This document shows, in pieces, positions 34,909-44,020 of a stretch of DNA of 64,000 nt (its first letter is position 1; every line of letters begins with the position of its first letter). Origin of the DNA: Myxococcales bacterium (GTDB lineage: Bacteria > Myxococcota_A > Polyangia > Polyangiales > GCA-016699535); the NCBI GenBank assembly GCA_016699535.1, contig CP064980.1, forward strand, positions 806,001-870,000, given 5' to 3'. Made by a program: the position numbers and the translations under genes. Under the pieces are notes generated by a model, which was not told where the DNA came from, did no database searches, and was given only the letters and a program-made list of their open reading frames with translations.

Positions 34909-35976
34909 TCAACATGTTTCTGGATTGCAGGACGCGCCAGGAGTGCAGCTGTTAATCGATGTGTTGCTACCGGTATGTTTTATTACTTGATAGCATATGC
35001 ACTCGCATGCCGTATGTGGAGGCACGGTGTACTGCCGCTGTCGGTACGTGCAATAGCTTGAAGTTGTTAAAGCGATCACAGCAAGCAGCAGCACACCAAA
35101 CACGATAATCCATGGACTCGGGGCGCTAAGCTCCGGATAGGGAGCATTAATTGGTATAAAGGAACCACCGAGTATGGTGGTTAACTCTTGTGCGCTTCGT
35201 TCGAGCGCAGCTCGGCTAACCCAGTTGAGTTCGATGCCTCGTTGAGTGAGCATTTCTTCAAGAGCAGGAAGGTAATCTGCCATAGGCATGTCAGGGCTAA
35301 AATATTGGACCTGCTCCAAAAGGCGATAGGCTTGGTCCGGAACGCGAAACCCCGCGACGCTTTGTTCAGGGCCGTAGTCGCATCGCAGCTGCTCCTCCAG
35401 GACGTCAAATTCCTCGCTCGATGAGCTTTCAAACATCCACCAACGCTTCTTGAGTTGCGTCCATAAATCCCCAACGGCTAAGCACCACTCGGCGGGAAGG
35501 TCTGCTGGAAGTTCTACAAAAATAGCGTTGCTATCGCGAAGGAAAAAACCAGTTTTGGATGAACCGAAGAGGGCAAAGCTTTCATCTGATGCCTCGAGAG
35601 TGTCAAGTTCGTACCACTGTCCATCGCGGTTTAGAGAAAAGTTTCTCGTTTCAAAAGGCGCGACAGCCGAAATCGGAGCTTGCATCAATTCGCGTACCAC
35701 ACTGTTGCTAAGCGATACACTTGGGAGATCTTCTCCTCGCATTAGAAACACTTCATGGATGTGACTACGATAGCCCGTACTCATTGCGAGTTCAGTCACG
35801 ATGCTGCCATTGACAAGATACCAACCTTGATTCGTGCAGGGAATTTCTAAATCTTCCAAGGTGTCACATTGAGGGTCAGAAGGATTTGTGTGTGCAGCAA
35901 AGGCCTGGACGTCTACCTTCTTGCCTTCACTTATAGTGCCGATCAGGGAGGGGTGGGCCGTGAGCGAATTCGGCAA
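34909..35976 (-). CDS. Membrane-anchored exported protein, N-terminus uncertain
   Basis: 355 residues from a TTG codon. Residues up to about 285 are extracytoplasmic in style, acidic and with few Cys. A membrane helix lies near 289-311, then a Cys-rich tail (C-E-C-I-C-Y, C-T-P-G-A-S-C-N-P-E-T-C). I recognise no family. The frame is open about 70 bases upstream of the TTG and there encodes L-Q-L-C-G-S, a lipobox-like sequence, but without an ATG. An ATG at 36055 in another frame begins a signal-like peptide (M-N-P-I-Q-T-S-K-L-F-L). A single-base indel near 36020 would join the two into a lipoprotein. That repair is tentative. Confidence 0.6.
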   Translation of the reverse strand: MPNSLTAHPSLIGTISEGKKVDVQAFAAHTNPSDPQCDTLEDLEIPCTNQGWYLVNGSIVTELAMSTGYRSHIHEVFLMRGEDLPSVSLSNSVVRELMQAPISAVAPFETRNFSLNRDGQWYELDTLEASDESFALFGSSKTGFFLRDSNAIFVELPADLPAEWCLAVGDLWTQLKKRWWMFESSSSEEFDVLEEQLRCDYGPEQSVAGFRVPDQAYRLLEQVQYFSPDMPMADYLPALEEMLTQRGIELNWVSRAALERSAQELTTILGGSFIPINAPYPELSAPSPWIIVFGVLLLAVIALTTSSYCTYRQRQYTVPPHTACECICYQVIKHTGSNTSINSCTPGASCNPETC

Positions 35977-36055
35977 ACTGTAGACCGGCGCATTGCTGCC
36001 ACACAGTTGCAGGGCTGCATGACAAGAATAGTTTGCTGGTTTGGATCGGATTCAT

Positions 36056-36406
36056 GATTGAGAAGCTTGAGGCTCCAGTGGAAACATTGGGTGAGGAGCA
36101 CCCAAGGCCAGTCGTTAGCATATTGTTCCGCAAAAGCGGTTCTAGAAAAAAGTCAGTAATTTCAGTGGTATTGTAAATGGCTTTGCTGATTTTGTGTCCT
36201 ACAGGGGCCGTTGGGCCCTAGGTGCTTATGTGAAAGTAGTGGCTGGCCAGTGACGGCTTCAAAGCTGATCGTAGCAGTTCGAAGGATGTTGTCTCGACAT
36301 TGAGTGATCACCGATCAAAATATGTTTGTCTGGGCGCAATTGATCTCAGAAGCTGGAGTGCTCAGCAGTCTTGGTAATTGTTTGGAAAGTCAATACAGTG
36401 GGCTGC
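36056..36406. other. Intergenic region, nothing recognised
   Basis: A divergent spacer between the exported protein gene (minus) and the DUF2339 gene (plus). I find no RNA gene, repeat or convincing promoter pair. Confidence 0.4.
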
Positions 36407-38218
36407 ATGTCTGATCCGATGAACGCAGCCCAGGTTCAACAACAAATCGATGCACTTGAAAAGCGAATCCGTAAACTTGAGACGCAGCTTGGTATAGAGT
36501 CCGTTTCAAAATACGCAGCGCTGCATGAAGAGATTCAGCCTGCCCAGTCGCAAGTGCCAATTTCAACTCCAGAACCTTTCACACATGGCGGTATCGGTCC
36601 TTCCGAGAAGCATCAAAGCAAACTTAGCCTAACGACTCTGGCTTTTGCTGCACTTGGCAGCGTGCTGTTTTTGCTTGGAGCGAGTTTCTTTTTGCGTTGG
36701 GCGATTGAGCAGGGGCTGCTTTCGGCGCCGGTGCGTATTCTATTGGCGCTTGCAGCAGGTTTTGTGATGTTTGCTCTTTGCCTGCGATTGATTAAGAAGG
36801 AGCAGCAAAAACTAAGCGTTGCTTTTGCTGTGACGGGGCTCGGCGTAGTAGCTTATGCGCTTCATTACGGTGCGATTACGGTCTCTTTGATATCTTTGCC
36901 GATAGCCTTTGTAAGCTTTGTCGTATTCGTTGCGTTTACTGCTTATCTTGCGTGGCGTGCAAACTATGAGCTGCTATTAGCCTGGGCTCTCGTTGCGGCG
37001 TATATGGCGCCATTTTTGTTCAGTCAGGGGCAAAGCAAACCGGTGTTCACCACGGTTTATGCCGGCTCTGTCGTGTTGGCCATGACTATTTTTTCTCACG
37101 TCGTTCCGGCGAGTGCTAGCTGGTCCGGCAGTCGTATGTTGGCTATGCTTGGCAACGCATTTTGGCTCATAGCCGCGGCTTTTAGCGCGACACCGCACAA
37201 TGCTCACGTCATATTGCTTTTGTTTTTGCTGAGCTACGGCATTTGGGCGCTCTTTTTGAGCTTGCCTCTATCAAAAGTAGTGCCAACTGCTTTTGCAGGT
37301 AGTTGGATTCTTGGAAACATGTTCTTTGTTACGGCGGTACGTGTTGTTTTCAAGGAACTCCACTGGCAAGATCATCGTCTAGCGTTGTGTTTTGTGTGCC
37401 TGTCGGGCTTGAGTTATGCGTGGAGCCCGTGGTTAGGCTCACGTTTCAAACGCCCCGCGCTTAGTTGGATTAGTTTTGCTATTGCTACAGCGTATCTCTA
37501 TGCAGCGGTTGCACTTCTGCTTGATGGCGCTTGGGTAAGCTTGGCTTTTTCACTTCTTTCAGTAGCCATGGTTTTGGCAATGATTGGAACGGCTCCTCGG
37601 TTTGGAAGTTTCGATCCTTTAACGGGCCTTGCTACGGTTGCCACACTCTATCTACTGCTAAGCGTTTGGGCTTGGCTGGGATATAGTCGTGATGCGAGTT
37701 TGTTTGAGGCCATCGCTTCAGCATTTTTTGGCGACCGTTCATGGAGCCTTAGCCAGCAAGCCCTAAGTACGCCGTTGGCCGCTTTTGATGCTTTGTTTTT
37801 TTCGGGACTGCTACTGTCGTTCGGCTGCATTGCTCTTGCCAAAAAGTCCAAAGCAGTTGCGCCGCTTGCATTTGTGACTGCTGAGGGCGTGATCCATTTG
37901 TCCTTAGCGCTCTCATTTTATACTGCCATTTATTCTGCCTTTTCTCTAAGTGCGGCTGGCTATACGATTACTTTTTTTCTCGCGTTGTCTGGCACTTTGC
38001 AATGGCTGCTGAGCCTTAGAAGCAACGATCAAGCACGTTTAGGTTTTAGTCTATTCGGACACGGTCTTTTGTTTCTGTCAGCAGCAAAGCTGGTTCTGAC
38101 AGATATGCAAGACGCTTCCCTTGGTGTGAGGGCCTTGATATCGCTTGTGCTTGGTGCTCTTTTATTGGGACTGGCCTGGATTAGCGTGAAGAACAAAACC
38201 AGCGAGGCGGCAGCATGA
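36407..38218 (+). CDS. DUF2339-type multi-pass membrane protein
   Basis: About 603 residues. An N-terminal coiled-coil segment (Q-Q-Q-I-D-A-L-E-K-R-I-R-K-L-E-T-Q-L, about 8-28) precedes a Pro-rich linker. From about residue 75 roughly 18-20 membrane helices follow, starting with a helix pair around F-L-R-W-A-I-E, typical of DUF2339 proteins. Function of the family is unknown. I chose the ATG at 36407; one 36 bases earlier is possible, and neither has a strong ribosome site. Confidence 0.85.
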   Translation: MSDPMNAAQVQQQIDALEKRIRKLETQLGIESVSKYAALHEEIQPAQSQVPISTPEPFTHGGIGPSEKHQSKLSLTTLAFAALGSVLFLLGASFFLRWAIEQGLLSAPVRILLALAAGFVMFALCLRLIKKEQQKLSVAFAVTGLGVVAYALHYGAITVSLISLPIAFVSFVVFVAFTAYLAWRANYELLLAWALVAAYMAPFLFSQGQSKPVFTTVYAGSVVLAMTIFSHVVPASASWSGSRMLAMLGNAFWLIAAAFSATPHNAHVILLLFLLSYGIWALFLSLPLSKVVPTAFAGSWILGNMFFVTAVRVVFKELHWQDHRLALCFVCLSGLSYAWSPWLGSRFKRPALSWISFAIATAYLYAAVALLLDGAWVSLAFSLLSVAMVLAMIGTAPRFGSFDPLTGLATVATLYLLLSVWAWLGYSRDASLFEAIASAFFGDRSWSLSQQALSTPLAAFDALFFSGLLLSFGCIALAKKSKAVAPLAFVTAEGVIHLSLALSFYTAIYSAFSLSAAGYTITFFLALSGTLQWLLSLRSNDQARLGFSLFGHGLLFLSAAKLVLTDMQDASLGVRALISLVLGALLLGLAWISVKNKTSEAAA

Positions 38219-38421
38219 GAGAAAGGCTCTTTCTGTGTTTCATAGTAAGGTAATCAGCGCTTTTGATTATTCCTAAGCGACCGGACATAAACGACCCCGG
38301 ACGGAATGATAGCTTAGGTACCTAAACCATAAGGTTGGAAAAACGTCACTTAGGAAGCAAAGCATTCTCTATTATTTCACATAGATATACGGGGGCGGAT
38401 TGAAACTAATCTTAGCCGGCT
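38219..38421. other. Intergenic region before a sigma-54 promoter
   Basis: No gene and no clear repeat. It lies where enhancer sites for the promoter at 38422 would be expected, but I saw no copy of the GGAA-N4-TTCC sites found at 11114-11176. Confidence 0.3.
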
Positions 38422-38438
38422 TTGGTACGATGATTGCT
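38422..38438 (+). promoter_or_regulatory. sigma-54 (-24/-12) promoter of lipoprotein gene
   Basis: TTGGTACGATGATTGCT: one departure from consensus (T for C after GG), perfect TTGC at -12, GG at 38424-38425 and GC at 38436-38437. The predicted start near 38449 leaves a 20-base leader with the GGAGG ribosome site. Confidence 0.7.
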
Positions 38439-38468
38439 TAGCCTACACCTTCAGGCAATGGAGGTTTT

Positions 38469-39553
38469 ATGAAAAGAGTAATCCTTGAAGGGGTCGTGAT
38501 GTTTGTGAGTTGCTTTAGCCTTGTCTCTTGCACAGCTGAGCTCGATGATGAATTGAGTGGGGGAGGAGATGCACAAACACTGCTTCCTATCCCCTTTACT
38601 GTAGATGAGCCAGTGCAGGTCTTTGCTCTCATCAGTCAAAACGGAAAAATCAATGGTGAAACTGGTGATAGCCCACAACTTACAGCCCCTAATGGTCAGC
38701 CCATTCGATTCCAGCTTGAACAGTCTGAGGAGGGGGTTTTTCTTAACCTCTTGAGTGCTTTGCAATTGAGTGGAGAAAGATTGGATACAACGTTTAGCAC
38801 GCAACGGTTAGGGCCGTTTACTAAATCGACGAGTTGCACATTCGAAGCGAGTACCCCCATCTCGATCGACGATTTCTATTATTTAGCAGTTCGTATCTCT
38901 CCTGAGAATTGCAATAGTGAATGCAATTTTAACCTACTTGATACGAACACTATCAATATTTCATTTTTGATGTTGCGAAAAGAAGGGGAGCAGGATGTGC
39001 AGTACACCTCTGCTGGGTCACGGCTACCGCTGTTGGAGCGAGGTTGTCAGTATGCGGAGGCCGACTGGCAAGCGAGCGGTTGCATTGAACCTGGTACGGA
39101 TCTAGGCGAGCTTGATGCGGGTGGGGAAGGTGAAGAAAAAACATTCTGCACTGTTTTTTCCGGTCCGGGTCAAGAACATTGTTTTGATTTTCGGTAAAGG
39201 ATCTCGGTCCTGCACGTGGCCCGGAGGTCACTGCTACCTTCTCACCTCCGCCGAAGAATGGTGGTTTGACCGATGCCGATTTTGCTTTCTATCGCATGCA
39301 AGTCACCTTGGATGTAAGTTGTAAATCCACGCTCCTTTTAGATCCTACTTACACGTGCAGCGGCACTGTCGAAGATTCCAATGATTACGATCACAGTTGT
39401 GTGCACTGGCAGTCTGTTTATGGTGAGGTGACAACTCGATCTGCTGCCTACAGCTGTGGTTTGTGGCCCCCGGAAAATCTCGACGCGCGATTATGCGTTG
39501 GAGGTGGACCCGCCGGGAAATATACTGTTCAGCTAAAGGCAGATGTTTACTAG
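38469..39553 (+). CDS. Cys-containing lipoprotein (frame broken once)
   Basis: About 361 residues when the frames 38469-39197 and the one ending at 39553 are joined by adding a T to the T4 run at 39188-39191; the joint reads H-C-F-D-F-S-V-K-D-L-G. The signal peptide ends L-V-S-C-T (lipidated Cys near 18). GGAGG lies 5 bases before the ATG. The mature protein holds many Cys, spaced as disulfide pairs in beta-rich domains; no family recognised. It has a sigma-54 promoter upstream and a strong terminator hairpin 36 bases downstream, so it is probably transcribed alone. Confidence 0.7.
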
Positions 39554-39588
39554 TCACGCTCGGCGTAACCGTTTTAACTCGAATAGCG

Positions 39589-39619
39589 CCCCGGCATAAG
39601 TATATGCCGGGGTTTGCTT
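39589..39619 (+). terminator. Rho-independent terminator
   Basis: A 10-bp perfect stem CCCCGGCATA / TATGCCGGGG (39589-39598, 39603-39612), a 4-base loop, then a T-rich tail (TTTGCTTT). It closes the lipoprotein gene ending at 39553 and may also act on the convergent gene at 39623. Confidence 0.8.
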
Positions 39620-39622
39620 TGT

Positions 39623-40480
39623 CTATCTAGGCAAAAGTCGTTTTAAAATTGCTCTTGCGAAGGTATCAGCAGCTTGCGGCGCAAGGTGAAAGAAAAGAGA
39701 CGGTTCAATGAGCTCTACTTCCATGAGTTGGAATTCTTGCTTTCGCATGACACCATCGATGCGCGCATAAAGAGGAGTGCTAGCAAAAGAAGCAAGAATT
39801 TTTTCAGCCGACTGTCGTGACGTGCTAGGCGAAAAAGCTGCTGAGGCGATGCCGCCATATTCTTCTTGCACGCGAAAATCGTTCTGTTTTGGCTTTTTTA
39901 AAACACAGTGACTGAAGTGACCGTCGATGTAAATGAGCGACCACTCCCCGTCCCTTTGTATTTCATCGAGCATCGGTTGAAGGAGCCATGTTCCCGTAAG
40001 ATTTTTGATGGCTTCAAGTTGGTTGCTATGGATGACCGTTGTCTGAAAAGCACCTGCTGACACCGCAGGCTTAAGAACAGCCGCCGACCAGTTTTGGTTT
40101 TCCAAAGCTGTTTGTATGGACGATGCAGTGGGATTTTCAAGCCATTCGGTTTCAATACACGCAATGCCCAGCTTCGAAAGGCTCCGCAGGTAGCGCTTGT
40201 TGGAGTTTGGTCGAACGAGACTTGGCTCGTTAAAGAGAGGTAGGGCTAGGGTCTCGATCGTCTCTAGCCATTGCATAAATTCGTCGTAGTGTAGGTAGTA
40301 ATCCCAAGTCGATCGAAGAATCAACGCATCGTATTTTCCCCACTCTACCTTGGAATCGTTCCAAATCTCGGGAACAGCTTGCACGCCTAGCGCATCAAGC
40401 GCGCGAACGGCGAGCTGATCATCCGGCGTGAGTTCTGCGAGTTTATTGCAAGTCACAAAAGCAATAAGAGCTTTTGTCAT
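39623..40480 (-). CDS. ATP-grasp domain protein
   Basis: 285 residues. The N-terminal part has L-I-L-R-S-T-W-D-Y-Y near 55, seen in a group of uncharacterised ATP-grasp proteins related to glutathione synthetase-like ligases. A-A-V-L-K-P-A-V-S-A-G-A near 133-144 is the ATP-binding Lys region, and M-E-V-E-L-I-E-P-S near 255 is the metal-binding end. The ligase substrate is unknown. The start overlaps the stop of the TerB-like gene (ATGA at 40477-40480), so the two are translationally coupled. Confidence 0.82.
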   Translation of the reverse strand: MTKALIAFVTCNKLAELTPDDQLAVRALDALGVQAVPEIWNDSKVEWGKYDALILRSTWDYYLHYDEFMQWLETIETLALPLFNEPSLVRPNSNKRYLRSLSKLGIACIETEWLENPTASSIQTALENQNWSAAVLKPAVSAGAFQTTVIHSNQLEAIKNLTGTWLLQPMLDEIQRDGEWSLIYIDGHFSHCVLKKPKQNDFRVQEEYGGIASAAFSPSTSRQSAEKILASFASTPLYARIDGVMRKQEFQLMEVELIEPSLFFHLAPQAADTFARAILKRLLPR

Positions 40481-40977
40481 GGCTTTAGAATGCTGAGCTT
40501 GTCGCGGTGCTTGCTTTGAATAGCGGTGTATTCATCTTGACTAAGACCAAGCTGCTCGGTGATACGTCTAAGGAGATTGGTTTCCGAAGTCTCAAGTTCG
40601 TTGTCACTGGCGGCCGTATCAATTAACACTTCTAAAACTTCCAAACGCTGTTCGCGATCAGTCAGCTCATAAAGAGCTCGAGCACAGTGATGTTGGGCAG
40701 TGTTTGCAATCTCTTTGAGCTGCTTACTAAGAGAATCAAGGGTTGCATCAATGGCCTGCTTCGAAAAAGCTCGGATACGGCCAAGCTCTTTGCGAAGGTG
40801 CGCCCTTTCTTCCTCGGAAAATTCGCCATCTGCGGCGGCTACGCAGGCTAGTAGCCCGGTTATTCCCGCGATAATTTGCACGAGCTCAGAAGGTAGTCCC
40901 TCGTTGTGTGATGCAATTAATTTAACAAGTTTTTGCCAAGCGCTGTTTTGTTGCTCGGCGGATGCACGAAATATCAT
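40477..40977 (-). CDS. TerB-like helical protein
   Basis: 166 residues, all-helical. L-A-C-V-A-A-A-D-G-E-F-S-E-E-E and D-T-A-A-S-D-N-E-L-E-T-S-E match the two acidic A-x-x-D-G-x-x-x-x-x-E repeats of TerB-like domains, which bind metal in tellurite-resistance TerB. Its precise role is unknown; many TerB-like proteins are not tied to tellurite. It sits between a small membrane protein and the ATP-grasp protein, touching both, so the three probably form one operon. Confidence 0.8.
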   Translation of the reverse strand: MIFRASAEQQNSAWQKLVKLIASHNEGLPSELVQIIAGITGLLACVAAADGEFSEEERAHLRKELGRIRAFSKQAIDATLDSLSKQLKEIANTAQHHCARALYELTDREQRLEVLEVLIDTAASDNELETSETNLLRRITEQLGLSQDEYTAIQSKHRDKLSILKP

Positions 40978-41259
40978 CTAGAATCCTATATCAAATAAAT
41001 CTAAAAGCTGAACGGTTAACAGTACAAATCCCGTGATCCCAAAGCTTTTCGCAAAGGTTGTGTAGCGTCTGCGTGTACTTTGCCAGACGACAATAAACAC
41101 AAGCCATCCCAGTGCCACAATAATACCAGAGCCTTGAGGATATCCTTGTTCATTTCCGGTGACGGGCTCCGCTAAAGACAGCGCAAGAGCAGCGGTCCCC
41201 ATAAAAACACCCACTGCTCCAGCAAGTCCAAGGATAATAGCTATAATGTGTCGATGCAT
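40978..41259 (-). CDS. Small three-helix membrane protein
   Basis: 93 residues with three hydrophobic stretches (about 5-29, 45-60, 70-88) and a basic loop S-T-R-R-R-Y between the second and third. Its stop abuts the start of the TerB-like gene. No family recognised. Confidence 0.65.
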   Translation of the reverse strand: MHRHIIAIILGLAGAVGVFMGTAALALSLAEPVTGNEQGYPQGSGIIVALGWLVFIVVWQSTRRRYTTFAKSFGITGFVLLTVQLLDLFDIGF

Positions 41260-41357
41260 AATATGTTCAACTTTCGATTAAAACACGGATTGCTGACAAG
41301 TTGATACCACTGAGATATCGCTTATTATAGGTTGTCTGTTTCTATAACTTATCTGCT

Positions 41358-42398
41358 TCAGTGTGCGCGTGCAATGAACTGCAAAGCGAGTTCTTTTAAG
41401 GTGTTTTTCCCGTCCTGCCTTAAGCCAGCTTGGTTCAAATGGCCAAGACTGTCGCTCTGCAAAGCTTCAATCTTATTTTCGACTATCTCAGCTACTCCCG
41501 TCTCTTTTAAATAGACGAGTAGGGCCTGAAGCAACTCGTCGGATAGCGCTGCATCTTGATGAAGCCTTTCAAAGAGTGCCTTTCCATCAGCGCTAAGCTT
41601 TGCTTCTGCAAGTTGCAGCACTGCCGTGCGTTTTTGACGGATGAGGTCGGTGCCAATGCCTTTGCCTGTGGTTTCGGAGTGACCGAAACAGCCAAGCAAG
41701 TCATCGCGCAGTTGGAACGCCATACCTAGTGGCTGTGCAAACTTTAGCAGTTGATCTTGGGTCTCTTTTTTTGCACCAGCAAGCAATGCGCCGAGCAGTA
41801 CTGGCCCACTGCTTGTGTAACTTCCGGTTTTCAGTTGATAGATCAAGTCGATGTCATCGTGCGCAACAACGTCCAAGTACTGACCCAGGATGACTTGTTG
41901 TTGCATGTCCGAAAAAGCAGCAAGGACTGCAGCAGGCTCAGCGTGGTCTTTGCATGCCTGAAGCATCGCATCCCAAGCATAACTGCTGCACAAGTCTCCC
42001 GCTAAAATAGCAAGAGATGATGCTTGATGAGGGTCATGTCCCCGAGCTTCAAACATTGTGTGCACGCTTTTGTCGCCACGTCGCAATTCATCTTGATCCA
42101 TCCAGTCATCGTGAATCAAAAAATAGCTTTGCAGCAGTTCCAGGGCAGCCCCCGCCTTGATGAGCGGCTCGATTTTGATTTTAGAGTCAACAGCAAGCGC
42201 TGTCGCATAAAGCAACAAAGGTCTGAGGCGTTTGCCGCCTCGCAATGTTAAGTCTTCAATAGCATCAATAAGTACTTTGTTCTTCAGGGCATAGGCTTGT
42301 CCGCTGGCATGCTTGTGCTCAAAAAAGTGCTTCAGCCAGCTATCGATTTGCTGGCGCACTTCGTCTTGCCAGTCTGAGGACAGTGTCGGATGCTCCAT
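41358..42398 (-). CDS. Polyprenyl (farnesyl/geranylgeranyl) diphosphate synthase
   Basis: 346 residues, trans-isoprenyl synthase fold. The first Asp-rich motif is D-D-W-M-D near 96-100, in L-I-H-D-D-W-M-D, and the second is L-R-D-D-L-L-G near 232. G-G-K-R-L-R-P lies near 54. It condenses isopentenyl diphosphate onto allylic diphosphates; chain length cannot be read reliably. It is divergent from the type 2 IPP isomerase gene (starts about 40 bases apart), tying both to the mevalonate genes 10 kb away. Confidence 0.92.
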   Translation of the reverse strand: MEHPTLSSDWQDEVRQQIDSWLKHFFEHKHASGQAYALKNKVLIDAIEDLTLRGGKRLRPLLLYATALAVDSKIKIEPLIKAGAALELLQSYFLIHDDWMDQDELRRGDKSVHTMFEARGHDPHQASSLAILAGDLCSSYAWDAMLQACKDHAEPAAVLAAFSDMQQQVILGQYLDVVAHDDIDLIYQLKTGSYTSSGPVLLGALLAGAKKETQDQLLKFAQPLGMAFQLRDDLLGCFGHSETTGKGIGTDLIRQKRTAVLQLAEAKLSADGKALFERLHQDAALSDELLQALLVYLKETGVAEIVENKIEALQSDSLGHLNQAGLRQDGKNTLKELALQFIARAH

Positions 42399-42438
42399 AG
42401 CATGCTACATACCTCATCAAGGAGAGGCTCAAAAGCCC

Positions 42439-43491
42439 ATGGCCAGCGGAATTGAATCACGGAAAAAGGACCATCTTGATTTATGCAGCGATGATGCTGT
42501 GTCTTTTCGTAGACGCAGTACACTGCTCGATCAGGTCAGGTTAGTCCATCAAAGTCTGCCCGATCTCCATCTTGATGAAATCGACTTGAGCGTGCAAATG
42601 TTTGGCAAACAGTTGAAGGCTCCTTTGCTCATCGCTGCTATGACCGGTGGCACTGAAAAAGCAGCGGCCATCAACCGCGACCTTGCCAAGATCGCCGAAA
42701 ACTATGGCTATGCTTTTGGTCTCGGTTCCCAGCGCGCTATGCATACGCAGCCTGAGCAAACATGGACCTATGAAGTCAGGAAGTGGGCACCAAGTACATT
42801 GATCTTTGGCAATGTCGGAGTGGTTCAAGCGCGTGACATGTCAGTGAGTGAACTAAACACGATGGTGCGTTTGGTGGGCGCCGATGCACTTTGCGCGCAC
42901 ATGAATCCGGCCATGGAGCTGATTCAAGGTGGCGGAGATCGTGATTTTCGTGGTGGTACAGACACTTTCAAACGACTTGCACGTGAACTCAGTGTTCCAG
43001 TCATCGCCAAAGAAACGGGTTGCGGCATCAGCAAGGAAACCGCCGATAAACTTTCGCGGGCGGGCGTGTTGCATGTGGATGTCTCCGGTGCTGGCGGCAC
43101 ATCCTGGGTAGGCGTTGAGACTTTGCGTGCCCAAGGCGAAAACAAAAAACTCGGTGAAGTGCTTTGGGATTGGGGTATCCCGACGGCAGTGTCGGTGCAC
43201 TGGGCATCTTCCATGGGCCTTAGTACGATTGCCACCGGAGGCATTCGTCATGGCCTTGATGTAGCGGCGGCGCTTGCGATGGGCGCACACATGGCAGGCA
43301 TCGCGCGTCCCGTTTTGCAAGCGTATCAGCAAGGTGGCATCGATGCCGTGGAGCAGTTTTTAGAGCAAGTACAAATGCAATTGCGTGCTACGATGCTCTT
43401 GTGTGGGGCTCGCACGATTGCAGAACTTCAGAGCGCACCCAAAGTGATTCTAGGAGAGCTACGTGATTGGATTGGACACAAAACTGAGTAA
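42439..43491 (+). CDS. fni: Isopentenyl-diphosphate delta-isomerase, type 2 (FMN-dependent)
   Basis: About 350 residues. R-K-K-D-H-L-D near residue 8, the flavin region M-T-G-G-T near 67, G-S-Q-R-A-M near 96, and the C-terminal phosphate sites S-G-A-G-G-T-S-W and A-T-G-G-I-R are all present. I chose the ATG at 42439, with GGAGAGG upstream; a longer frame from 42313 overlaps the divergent synthase gene. It interconverts IPP and DMAPP and is the usual isomerase type accompanying bacterial mevalonate pathways. Confidence 0.95.
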   Translation: MASGIESRKKDHLDLCSDDAVSFRRRSTLLDQVRLVHQSLPDLHLDEIDLSVQMFGKQLKAPLLIAAMTGGTEKAAAINRDLAKIAENYGYAFGLGSQRAMHTQPEQTWTYEVRKWAPSTLIFGNVGVVQARDMSVSELNTMVRLVGADALCAHMNPAMELIQGGGDRDFRGGTDTFKRLARELSVPVIAKETGCGISKETADKLSRAGVLHVDVSGAGGTSWVGVETLRAQGENKKLGEVLWDWGIPTAVSVHWASSMGLSTIATGGIRHGLDVAAALAMGAHMAGIARPVLQAYQQGGIDAVEQFLEQVQMQLRATMLLCGARTIAELQSAPKVILGELRDWIGHKTE

Positions 43492-43515
43492 CACAAATTG
43501 GCATGAAATTCCTAC

Positions 43516-43568
43516 AAACATGCCAATTTTGGCATGTTTCATCGCTATTCTTGCCAGTTTTGGCATGT
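43516..43568. repeat. Palindrome and direct repeat at a lipoprotein start
   Basis: AAACATGCC (43516-43524) and GGCATGTTT (43531-43539) form a perfect palindrome around AATTTT that contains the ATG at 43520. An 18-base unit (43520-43537) recurs at 43551-43568 with two mismatches, 31 bases on, within the signal-peptide codons. A further TTGGCATG lies at 43498. Confidence 0.45.
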
Positions 43569-44002
43569 CCTGCAAAGCCGATCCAGATGCTCTAACGTGG
43601 AAACTCAAGGTCGATGACGCGCTTCTTGCGCGCGCTGCCAGCATCAACGCACGTATTTTAGCGGGCGGTTGTGATGGGGAGCAAAGCCTGTATTCCGAGT
43701 ACGCTGCCGTTGGAACACGTTTTAGTGTGCGACCGCCGATTTTGCCTAGGGGCCGTTACGGTTTTTACGCCCAACTGATTAGCATGGATTGCTTTAGCAT
43801 TGCTGAAGGCTGCACCGAAGCCAATTTACCCTCCGATGGCACCGTTGAAGTAACTCTCTTGGAGCGCGAGCCTTTTGAACTGTGCAACGAAGCGATTTGC
43901 AATCAAGGTGTGTGTCTTAGTTCTCCGCCTAAAGACGCAGGCTCTGGCGCACTCGATGACGCAAGCACGAGTTCAGCGATGGATTCAGGTGGCGACATTT
44001 GA
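43520..44002 (+). CDS. Small lipoprotein
   Basis: About 160 residues. I chose the ATG at 43520, which gives a proper signal peptide ending F-G-M-S-C (lipidated Cys near 18). A longer frame from 43463 overlaps the fni gene and has no export signal. The mature part has six or more Cys and an Asp/Ser/Ala-rich C-terminal tail typical of Myxococcota surface lipoproteins. No family recognised. It begins 28 bases after fni, so read-through from fni is likely. Confidence 0.65.
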   Translation: MPILACFIAILASFGMSCKADPDALTWKLKVDDALLARAASINARILAGGCDGEQSLYSEYAAVGTRFSVRPPILPRGRYGFYAQLISMDCFSIAEGCTEANLPSDGTVEVTLLEREPFELCNEAICNQGVCLSSPPKDAGSGALDDASTSSAMDSGGDI

Positions 44003-44020
44003 GTTTAGTATCGTGCTAGC

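Noticed and set aside
43499..43515. sigma-54-like TTGGCATG upstream of the lipoprotein at 43520
   Set aside because: The -12 pair is CT rather than GC, and the predicted start would fall after the start codon.
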